Part shown: in pieces, positions 6,225-12,472 of the stretch
Position numbering within the stretch: position 1 is the first letter of the stretch
Layout of the letters: the number at the start of each line of letters is the position of its first letter
Source of the DNA: CAZVEV01 sp964625865
GTDB lineage: Bacteria; Planctomycetota; Phycisphaerae; SM23-33
Direction of reading: 5' to 3'
DNA length: 13,118 nt
NCBI GenBank assembly: GCA_964625865.1
Contig: CAZVEV010000163.1
Span: 1 to 13,118 of the forward strand
Made by a program: the position numbers and the translations under genes
The notes under the pieces: model-generated
What the model saw: only the letters and a program-made list of their open reading frames with translations
Told to the model about the DNA's origin: nothing
Databases searched by the model: none

Positions 6225-7367
6225 ATGGAACTGAAGTTCGCGACCACTGACGAGGAGCGGGACGCGGTCTACCGGCTGCGCTACGACGTGTACATCACCG
6301 AACGGGGCGAGGACGTTGACGACCACGAGCCCGTCGGCGAAACCGAGGGGCGACTGGCCGACGCCGCCGACGCCTCGTCGCAACTGCTCTACGCCGCTGA
6401 CGACGATCGCGTCGTCGGGTCGTTGCGCATCACCTGGGGCGGCGAGACGGAACTGCCCGCCAAATGGCAGACCATGTACGACCTGGAACGTTTCGCCCCC
6501 GTCGTGGGGCCCGAGCGCATCGCGGTGATGTCGAAGTTCGTGGTCCGGCCCGACTTCAGGGGCGCGATGCTGCCGTTCAGGCTCCTGGCCAGGACGGCCG
6601 AGTTCTGCCTCGACAAGTCCGTCGCCCTGGTGTTTGCCGACTGTCAGCCCTTCCTCCTGGATCTCTATCTTCAATTGGGGTTCAGGTCCTTCACCGAGCC
6701 CGAGAACGACCCGGCGGTGGGCATCTCCGTTCCCCTGGTGATGGTCTGCGAAGACTTCGAGTACTTGCGGGATATCCGGTCGCCTCTCGTGCACCTGGCC
6801 AAGGGAAGAGAGGTCGCCTCGGACATCCCCGAGCGCGTCGCACCGTTGCTTCGCCCAACTGTCCAGGTCGTCGAAGAAGACGACGCTGAACGCTGGGCCA
6901 GGGCGTTCGGATTCCTCTCCGCGGCGCGGACCAGGAACGTCTCGATCTTCGAGGGGATGTGCGAGCAGGAGATCGGCGACGTCATCGGCGACAGCCAGGT
7001 CATCACGTGCGAAGCCGGCTCTCAGATCATCGAGGAGGGCGTCAGCGACGATACGCTCTACATCGTACTGGCCGGCCGCGTCTCGCTGCGCGTGGACGAC
7101 CGCCCCGCCGCCGAGGTCACGCGGGGAGGTGTTGTTGACGAACTGGCTTACCTGCTCGGGACAAGACGCTCGGTCGACGCGGTGGCGATTGAGGACGACG
7201 TGAAGATCCTCTGCCTCAACGAGACGACGCTGGGTAAACTGCTCGGGTCGAACGCCGACATCGCCGCCAAGTTCTACCGCAACCTCGCCCGCGTGGTCGG
7301 CCTCAAACTCGCCGAACTCAGGCACCGCGCGTACCAGAAACGCGGCTGGGGCCTGCCCCCCCTCTGA
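6225..7367 (+). CDS. LuxI/FeeM-like GNAT acyltransferase fused to cyclic-nucleotide-binding domain
   Basis: This is a 380-residue two-domain protein. Residues 1-180 have a GNAT fold that most resembles N-acyl amino acid synthase (FeeM) and acyl-homoserine lactone synthase (LuxI) proteins. The early YRLRYDVYITERGEDVDD (16-33), VGSLRI (64-69), a DLERF segment (86-90) and MSKFVVRPDFRG (102-113) occupy the places of the conserved LuxI/FeeM blocks. LDLYLQLGFR (145-154) is the usual GNAT C-terminal motif. Residues about 238-345 are a cNMP-binding domain with LYIVLAGRVSL (278-288) and a phosphate-binding cassette around DELAYLLGTRRS (305-316). E306 and R315 fill the expected ligand positions. The simplest reading is a cytosolic acyl transferase gated by cAMP or cGMP. 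A protein lysine acetyltransferase, as in mycobacterial cNMP-GNAT enzymes, is the alternative; those enzymes have the opposite domain order. Confidence 0.82.
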   Translation: MELKFATTDEERDAVYRLRYDVYITERGEDVDDHEPVGETEGRLADAADASSQLLYAADDDRVVGSLRITWGGETELPAKWQTMYDLERFAPVVGPERIAVMSKFVVRPDFRGAMLPFRLLARTAEFCLDKSVALVFADCQPFLLDLYLQLGFRSFTEPENDPAVGISVPLVMVCEDFEYLRDIRSPLVHLAKGREVASDIPERVAPLLRPTVQVVEEDDAERWARAFGFLSAARTRNVSIFEGMCEQEIGDVIGDSQVITCEAGSQIIEEGVSDDTLYIVLAGRVSLRVDDRPAAEVTRGGVVDELAYLLGTRRSVDAVAIEDDVKILCLNETTLGKLLGSNADIAAKFYRNLARVVGLKLAELRHRAYQKRGWGLPPL

Positions 7368-7397
7368 CCAGAAAAATGGCCCGGGATGATATTTCTC

Positions 7398-7425
7398 TTG
7401 CACTGGCGGGCGGGTTGGCGATAAT
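7398..7425 (+). promoter_or_regulatory. Candidate promoter for helicase gene
   Basis: TTGCAC (7398-7403) and GATAAT (7420-7425) are separated by 16 bp. The -10 matches consensus at 5 of 6 positions and the -35 at 3. The predicted start near 7432 leaves a leader of roughly 227 nt. Confidence 0.4.
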
Positions 7426-7453
7426 ACGAGTTCGCTGTGTGGTTGGATCCTGA

Positions 7454-7468
7454 CTCCCTTCGAGGGAG
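7454..7468 (+). promoter_or_regulatory. Stem-loop in helicase leader
   Basis: CTCCCT pairs with AGGGAG around a TCG loop, near the 5' end of the predicted leader. It could stabilise the mRNA or take part in leader folding. Confidence 0.4.
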
Positions 7469-7658
7469 AATGCCCGCAGCACTGACCCCCACTGGCTTCC
7501 CTAGGGATCGGGCTCCAGTCAACGCGTTGGCACTTGTGATGTGCCGTCGGTTGAACGAGCCTGAACGCTTCTTGGTGTGTTTCGTTCCGTCTCCACCCGC
7601 CGATTCGCTCCGCGCTGCCTTTGACGGCGGCATTGTTTGATGTAAGGAACTGTTGTTA

Positions 7659-9095
7659 ATGTCTCACGTACACAAATTTGCTGAACTTGATCTGATCGCA
7701 CCGATTGCCCGCGCCGTAGCGGAACAGGGCTATGACACCCCGACGCCCATTCAGGCACAAGCCATCCCGCCCCTTCTCAAGGGCCGCGACCTGCTGGGCT
7801 GTGCGCAGACCGGCACGGGAAAGACGGCGGCGTTTGCCCTGCCCGTCTTGCAGGGACTCGATAGGTCCGGAGGCCGTAAACGCCGCATCCGTACGCTGGT
7901 GATGACGCCCACCCGCGAGTTGGCGGCCCAGATCGGCGAGAGCTTCCGGACGTACGGAAAGTACCTCTCGCTGACCAGCACGGTGATCTTCGGCGGCGTG
8001 CCCCAACGCGCCCAGGAGCGGGCGCTGAGGCGCGGGCCTGACATTCTGGTCGCCACCCCCGGACGGCTGCTCGACCTGATGGGACAGAACCTCATCAGCC
8101 TCAAGCACCTGGAAGTCTTCATTCTCGACGAAGCCGACCGGATGCTCGACATGGGCTTCATCCACGACGTCCGCCGGGTTATCGACGTCCTGCCGACCGA
8201 GCGTCAGACGCTGTTCTTCTCGGCGACCATGCCCCCGGCCGTGGCGAAGCTGGCCGACCGCCTGCTGACGGATCCTGTTCGGATCAACATCGCCCCGAAG
8301 ACGATAACGGCCGACCGCATCGATCAGACGCTCCTGTTCGTCGACAAGAACGATAAGCGAAAGCTCCTCGGGACGCTCCTGAAGGGCTCGACGATCGGCC
8401 GGGCGCTGGTCTTCTCGCGGACCAAGCACGGCGCCGACCGAATCTGCCAGCAACTGGTCAGGGAGCAGATTGCCGCCGGCGCCATTCACGGTAACAAGAG
8501 TCAGAACGCCCGCACCCGCGCGCTGGACGGGTTCCGCACGGGCAGGTTCCGCGTGCTGGTCGCTACGGACATCGCCGCACGCGGCATCGACGTTGACGGT
8601 GTGACCCACGTGATCAACTACGACTTGCCCAACGAAGCCGAGAGCTACGTCCACCGTATCGGGCGGACGGCCAGGGCGGGGCGAGAGGGCAAGGCGATCT
8701 CCTTCTGCTCCGGCGCCGAGTTGGGCTATCTCCGCGATATCGAGCGGCTGCTCAAGCGCGGCGTCCCGGTGGACCGCGGTCATGCCTTCCACTCGCACGA
8801 CGCCGCCAACGGGCTGGCCGACGGCATCCCCGCCGAAAGCCCCTGCAAACAACAGGCCCGCAAGCAGGCTGAGCGGGCTCGCCAGCGTCGGGGGGGCGGC
8901 TCGTCTCGTCGCCGCACCGCCAAGCGTCCCGGCGCCGCTCGACCGAAGGTCACCTCCGGTGCGAAATCCGGGGCGACACCGGGCGCGACGTCCGGACCGG
9001 GGGGCTCGTCGGCGAGAAGGTCATCATCGGCCAGGAGGGCTTCGGCGGCAAAAAGACCCTCGCCGCCGAAGAGACAGCGCCGCCGCCGTCGCTGA
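7659..9095 (+). CDS. rhlE: DEAD-box ATP-dependent RNA helicase (RhlE type)
   Basis: This is a 478-residue RNA helicase with all core motifs in order: Q motif PTPIQ (28-32), Walker A AQTGTGKT (49-56), PTRELA (84-89), TPGR (133-136), DEAD (157-160), SAT (188-190), ATDIAARGIDV (302-312) and HRIGRTARAG (332-341). It unwinds RNA using ATP in the cytoplasm, typically in ribosome assembly or mRNA turnover. The RhlE assignment rests on core layout and length; csdA/deaD-type RNA-binding domains are absent. Residues from about 396 to the end form a low-complexity Arg/Lys/Ser/Pro/Gly tail ending in a run of arginines, probably an RNA-binding extension. An AAGGA site lies 10 nt before ATG 7659. A TTG two codons upstream (7653) is possible but sits only 4 nt from it. 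The gene has a long leader and converges on the TPR gene with 33 bases between. Confidence 0.93.
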   Translation: MSHVHKFAELDLIAPIARAVAEQGYDTPTPIQAQAIPPLLKGRDLLGCAQTGTGKTAAFALPVLQGLDRSGGRKRRIRTLVMTPTRELAAQIGESFRTYGKYLSLTSTVIFGGVPQRAQERALRRGPDILVATPGRLLDLMGQNLISLKHLEVFILDEADRMLDMGFIHDVRRVIDVLPTERQTLFFSATMPPAVAKLADRLLTDPVRINIAPKTITADRIDQTLLFVDKNDKRKLLGTLLKGSTIGRALVFSRTKHGADRICQQLVREQIAAGAIHGNKSQNARTRALDGFRTGRFRVLVATDIAARGIDVDGVTHVINYDLPNEAESYVHRIGRTARAGREGKAISFCSGAELGYLRDIERLLKRGVPVDRGHAFHSHDAANGLADGIPAESPCKQQARKQAERARQRRGGGSSRRRTAKRPGAARPKVTSGAKSGATPGATSGPGGSSARRSSSARRASAAKRPSPPKRQRRRRR

Positions 9096-9128
9096 CCGCC
9101 CCGAGAACAACCGGCCGCTCCCTATGCC

Positions 9129-10514
9129 CTACGCCTTGTCTTTCTGGGCTTCGATCGCATTGCGAACGGTTTCGAGGCGCTCGCGAACGTCCTTGTAGTT
9201 GAAGTCCATCTGCGCGACGGATGAGAACTCCGCCTGGGCTGACTCCAGGTCGCCCATCTTTTCCAGCACGTCGCCGTAGCTGTAGCGCAGCTCCATGGCC
9301 TTCGAGTCGATCAGGTCGGCGCCGAGGGCCTTCTTGTACGTGTCGGCCGCCTCGCGATACCAGCCCTTCTTGGCGAACGTCTGCCCCAGGTAGTTCAGCG
9401 CCAGGTGGTGCCTCTTCGGGTCGCGCTGGGCCTGCTGGAACGAGCCGATCGCGTCGTCGTACTTGCCCGCCTGCAGTTGCCTGCGCCCGAGTTCAAACTT
9501 GATCACCAGGTCCGTCGGGTAGTTTTCCGCGCGTTCGGAATACTCCTGGAGTTCGAACTCGAGGATCTTGCGGAGTTGCTCGGCGGCGGCGGCCTTGTCG
9601 CCCGCGTCGCGCAGCTTGCGGAAGCGGCGGGTCAACTGGCGGATCTTGACGTCGCCGATCTGCATCTTGAACTGGTACGCGCCGGTGTCGCGGTGGGCCT
9701 TGGCGAGGATATCGATGGCCTGGTTCTCGTAGGCCTCCTCCTCCAGCTTCAGCAGCGCCTTGGCGGCGCCCATGATCTTGCCCGGCACCGTCGGCGTCTG
9801 CTCGTAGGCCTTGACCGCCCGCTCGGCTTCTTCCTTCAGATACTCCTCCTGCTGGACCATCGCGTCCTTCTGGATCAGCCGCTGCTGCTCGGCCATGTCC
9901 TTGACGCCCTTGGTGAACTCGCCGTCCTCACCGTACTTGCCGCTCTGCAACGTGTGCTTGGCCGCCAGGTCCTTCAGCGCGCCGCGAAGGGCCCCGTCGT
10001 CCGGCGACAGGGCGATCGCCATCTCGCACGCGCGGCTGGCCAGGATGTAGTCCTCGAGCCCGTGATACGTCTGGGTGATCTGCTTGAGCACCGCGAGGTT
10101 CTTCTTCTCGCTGACCTGCTGGTACTCCAGAATGACGTCGCAGATCCACTTGAGCGTCGCGGTCAACTCCAACTGCGCCGCACAGTTGTGGACCTGGACC
10201 ATCGACTGCATGGAGGCCGGATCCTTGGCCAGAAGGAACTCGGCGTTGACGAGTTTCTCCTCGGGCGTCTTGCCGCGGGAGCGCTTGACCTTCTCGATCA
10301 TGCCCGCCGGCTTGCCGCCCTGTGCCTTGCGGTTTAACGACACCTGGCGCAGCGGCTTATGGCCCTGCTCGACGTTGTCCGGCTCGCGCTGGAGACCCTC
10401 GATGTACATCTCGATAGCGAAGTCCCAGTTGCCCGTCTCGGCCACCTGGTCTGCCCGGTCGAAAAACGCCTGTCCCTTGCCGCCCGAACGGCCCTGCACG
10501 TCCTGTTTTGCCAT
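9129..10514 (-). CDS. Cytosolic tetratricopeptide repeat protein
   Basis: This 461-residue protein has no signal peptide or membrane segment and is mostly helical. TPR-like helix pairs are visible at about 14-47 (AETGNWDFAIEMYIEGL), 150-171, 334-366 (LQAGKYDDAIGSFQQA), 370-402 (AKKGWYREAADTYKKAL) and 408-440 (EKMGDLESAQAEFSSV). A charged segment at about 205-240 could form a coiled coil. TPR arrays mediate protein-protein contacts; nothing visible indicates enzymatic activity or the partner. A minus-strand AAGGA site with a 7-nt spacer supports the ATG. The gene is single, convergent with the helicase and divergent from the dehydrogenase. It is probably a lineage-conserved scaffold, but I do not recognise a named family. 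Confidence 0.85.
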   Translation of the reverse strand: MAKQDVQGRSGGKGQAFFDRADQVAETGNWDFAIEMYIEGLQREPDNVEQGHKPLRQVSLNRKAQGGKPAGMIEKVKRSRGKTPEEKLVNAEFLLAKDPASMQSMVQVHNCAAQLELTATLKWICDVILEYQQVSEKKNLAVLKQITQTYHGLEDYILASRACEMAIALSPDDGALRGALKDLAAKHTLQSGKYGEDGEFTKGVKDMAEQQRLIQKDAMVQQEEYLKEEAERAVKAYEQTPTVPGKIMGAAKALLKLEEEAYENQAIDILAKAHRDTGAYQFKMQIGDVKIRQLTRRFRKLRDAGDKAAAAEQLRKILEFELQEYSERAENYPTDLVIKFELGRRQLQAGKYDDAIGSFQQAQRDPKRHHLALNYLGQTFAKKGWYREAADTYKKALGADLIDSKAMELRYSYGDVLEKMGDLESAQAEFSSVAQMDFNYKDVRERLETVRNAIEAQKDKA

Positions 10515-10548
10515 GACTGCGTCCTTAACCTAGTGTCCCTCTACGGTG

Positions 10549-10577
10549 AGTTTAACCGACGTTGGGGGTTGAAGCAA
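10549..10577 (-). promoter_or_regulatory. Candidate promoter for TPR gene
   Basis: On the minus strand TTGCTT (10577-10572) and TAAACT (10554-10549) are 17 bp apart. They match consensus at 3 and 4 positions. The predicted leader is about 28 nt, with the AAGGA ribosome site at 10526-10522. Confidence 0.3.
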
Positions 10578-10612
10578 GCGCCTCCCGGCGGCTGATTCGA
10601 CGGGGATTCAAC

Positions 10613-10640
10613 TTGCATATCGCCCCCTCGCTGGTACAGT
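10613..10640 (+). promoter_or_regulatory. Candidate promoter for dehydrogenase operon
   Basis: TTGCAT (10613-10618) and TACAGT (10635-10640) are 16 bp apart. They match consensus at 3 and 4 positions. The start would fall near 10647, placing the heptamer repeat at 10665-10699 inside the leader. Confidence 0.3.
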
Positions 10641-10664
10641 CGTCTTGCGGAAACCGACGGGAAT

Positions 10665-10699
10665 CTTCAATCTTCAACCTTCAACCTTGAACCTTGAAC
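10665..10699 (+). repeat. Heptamer tandem repeat in dehydrogenase leader
   Basis: Five consecutive heptamers read CTTCAAT, CTTCAAC, CTTCAAC, CTTGAAC and CTTGAAC. The change from TTCAA to TTGAA midway makes the two halves complementary, so the array can also fold as a short interrupted hairpin. It ends 7 bases before the GGGAG ribosome site (10707-10711) of the dehydrogenase gene. Confidence 0.75.
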
Positions 10700-10719
10700 C
10701 GAACCCGGGAGACGGCGAC

Positions 10720-11790
10720 ATGGCAGAGATGACGCGGGGCGTGGTTCTCCCGGGCAACAGCACGGTTGAGTTCCGTGAGATCCCCGTCCCCGAGCCCGGG
10801 CCCGGACAGGTGCTGATCAAGGTCCGGGCATCGAGCATCTGCGGCAGCGACATTCGCGCGATCTACCGCGAGCACCTGGGCAAGGGGCCCGAGGCCTACC
10901 AGGGCGTCATCGCCGGGCACGAGCCTGCCGGCCAGATCGTCGCCGTCGGGCCCAACTGCAAACGCTACACGGTCGGCGATCGCGTGGTGGTGTATCACAT
11001 CACCGGTTGCGGCTGTTGCGACGACTGCAAGGAAGGCTACCTCATCTCGTGCCAGTCCGCCGAGTTTCGCAAGGCCCACGGCTGGCAGCGGGACGGCGGG
11101 CACGCGCCGCTGATGGTCACCGAGGAAAACGCCTGCGTCCGCCTGCCCGACAGTCTCTCGTTTGTCGACGGGGCGTTCTGCGCGTGCGGGTTCGGCACGG
11201 CGTGGGAGGCGCTGAATCGCATCGGCGTCAGCGGGGCCGACAACCTGCTGATCACGGGCCTGGGCCCGGTGGGGCTGGCCGCGGCGATGCTCGGCAGGGC
11301 GATGGGGGCGGTCAAGATCTTCGGCACGGAGATCTCCGCCGCCCGGATTGCGCTGGCCAAAGACAAGGGCCTCGTCGACTTCGCCTACAACCCCGCCGAG
11401 ATGACCGAAGCCGACATCCTCGCCGACATCGCCGCCAACACCGACGGACGGAAGTGCGAGCGATCGATCGACTGCTCGGCCGCTCCGAGCGCCCGCGTGT
11501 TGGCGCTGAAGGGGACGCGCCAGTGGGGCAGATGTGCGTTTGTGGGCGAGGGCAACAACGTGGACTTCGACGTCTCGCAGGTCCTCATCCACAACCAGAT
11601 CACGCTGTACGGGTCGTGGGTGACCAGCACGAAGCACCTGGAAGATCTCGTGCTGTTCCTTGACCGCCACGGGCTGAACCCCGAGACCACCAGCACGCCG
11701 GAGGTCTTCCTGCCGCTGAGCGAGGCCGCCCGGGCCTACGACCTTGCCGACAAGGGCCAGACCGGCAAGGTCTGCATCGTTTTCGACTAA
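10720..11790 (+). CDS. Zinc-dependent medium-chain alcohol/polyol dehydrogenase
   Basis: This 356-residue cytosolic MDR-family dehydrogenase oxidises an alcohol or polyol with NAD. The catalytic-zinc ligands are C41 (SICGSD), H67 with E68 (AGHEPAG) and probably C156 (ACGFGT). The structural-zinc cysteines C97, C100, C103 and C111 are all present in the usual spacing. The Rossmann motif GLGPVG is at 180-185. An acidic E204 at the end of the second strand points to NAD rather than NADP. It belongs with sorbitol/threonine-dehydrogenase-like enzymes; the substrate is not determinable. The start is ATG 10720, set by GGGAG at 10707-10711 with an 8-nt spacer. The frame is open back to TTG 10645, but that stretch is the tandem repeat. 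It is followed after 61 bases by a Nudix gene, probably in one transcript. Confidence 0.92.
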   Translation: MAEMTRGVVLPGNSTVEFREIPVPEPGPGQVLIKVRASSICGSDIRAIYREHLGKGPEAYQGVIAGHEPAGQIVAVGPNCKRYTVGDRVVVYHITGCGCCDDCKEGYLISCQSAEFRKAHGWQRDGGHAPLMVTEENACVRLPDSLSFVDGAFCACGFGTAWEALNRIGVSGADNLLITGLGPVGLAAAMLGRAMGAVKIFGTEISAARIALAKDKGLVDFAYNPAEMTEADILADIAANTDGRKCERSIDCSAAPSARVLALKGTRQWGRCAFVGEGNNVDFDVSQVLIHNQITLYGSWVTSTKHLEDLVLFLDRHGLNPETTSTPEVFLPLSEAARAYDLADKGQTGKVCIVFD

Positions 11791-11851
11791 CCACCCGGCG
11801 GGGCACGGTCCCGAACGGGCTGATTCCCCGTAATGCTGCGGGAGCAACGCC

Positions 11852-12379
11852 ATGACGGACATCGGTGACAGGACAGTCGTGTGGGAGGGCAACTACATCC
11901 GTGCGGTGACGCGCGGCAAGTGGGAGTTCGCCGAGCGGAAGAACATCACGGGTATTGTCGGCATGATCCCGGTCACCGACGAGGGGCGCCTCGTGCTGGT
12001 CGAGCAGTTTCGTCCGGCCCTCGACAGCCGCGTCATCGAGCTGCCCGCCGGCCTGGTCGGCGACGTGCCCGGCGAGGAAGACGAGGCGATGGTCACCGCC
12101 GCCCAGCGCGAACTGCTGGAGGAGACCGGCTACCAGGCGTCCGCGATGACGCGCGTGTTCCACGGGGCCGCCTCGGCAGGGATGTGCGCCGAGCAGATCA
12201 CGTTCTTCCTGGCCACCGGCCTGGAGAAGGTCGCCCCCGGCGGGGGGGACCACAGCGAAGACATCATCGTTCACGAGGTCCCGGTCGACGGTCTGCTGGA
12301 CTGGCTGGACGGCAAGGTTTCCGACGGCTTCGTCATCGACGTGAAGATCTACTCCGCCCTGCACTTCTGCACGCCGTGA
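11852..12379 (+). CDS. Nudix hydrolase, ADP-ribose pyrophosphatase-like
   Basis: This is a 175-residue cytosolic Nudix hydrolase that would cleave a nucleoside diphosphate linked to another moiety. The metal-binding core RELLEETGY (86-94) is intact, with E78 eight residues before R86. The glycine that should open the box falls on V72. Alternatively, the real box begins at an earlier glycine with three extra residues in the loop. The N-terminal domain-swap-like part (WEFAERKNITGIVGMIPV) and LPAGLVGD (64-71) match ADP-ribose pyrophosphatases. The Pro of the ADPR SPG motif is replaced in SAG (108-110), so the substrate is uncertain. GGGAG at 11840-11844 with a 7-nt spacer sets the start. It is likely co-transcribed with the dehydrogenase and may clear NAD-derived products, which is speculative. 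Confidence 0.88.
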   Translation: MTDIGDRTVVWEGNYIRAVTRGKWEFAERKNITGIVGMIPVTDEGRLVLVEQFRPALDSRVIELPAGLVGDVPGEEDEAMVTAAQRELLEETGYQASAMTRVFHGAASAGMCAEQITFFLATGLEKVAPGGGDHSEDIIVHEVPVDGLLDWLDGKVSDGFVIDVKIYSALHFCTP

Positions 12380-12395
12380 CCCGGGCGGTGCGGGG

Positions 12396-12424
12396 TTGAC
12401 CTTTCGGTTCGCCGGCGGTCTACT
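12396..12424 (+). promoter_or_regulatory. Candidate promoter for second sulfatase
   Basis: TTGACC (12396-12401, 5 of 6) and TCTACT (12419-12424, 4 of 6) are 17 bp apart. The start would fall near 12431, about 42 nt before the ATG. This suggests transcription independent of the upstream Nudix gene. Confidence 0.45.
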
Positions 12425-12472
12425 GACGGGCATGGGACAACGCATCTGCCGGATGAGAAGTGGAGAAACAGC

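Larger units (their letters stand above)
7368..7658 (+). other. Intergenic region and long leader of helicase gene
   Basis: This is 291 bases with no convincing gene. It holds a candidate promoter (7398-7425), followed by about 227 nt of leader with at least three possible stem-loops: 7454-7468 (CTCCCT/AGGGAG), 7491-7519 (ACTGG/CCAGT with inner CCC/GGG) and 7529-7545 (GGCAC/GTGCC). No clear terminator for the acyltransferase gene is visible. Confidence 0.55.

Noticed and set aside
7378..7455. Short frame MARDDISLALAGG... of about 25 codons just after the acyltransferase gene
   Set aside because: There is no ribosome site, and the candidate helicase promoter lies inside it. It is too short to support.
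7437..7640. Possible 67-residue gene between acyltransferase and helicase
   Set aside because: It starts at a GTG with no Shine-Dalgarno site, close to the predicted transcription start. Its translation has no recognisable features, and the region is better explained as a leader.
7656..8852. Minus-strand open frame opposite the helicase gene
   Set aside because: It is antisense to an unmistakable DEAD-box gene, with no domain content of its own.
9405..10337. Plus-strand open frame of 310 codons opposite the TPR gene
   Set aside because: The translation is a leucine/valine-rich antisense shadow of the TPR helices. It begins inside another gene without a ribosome site.
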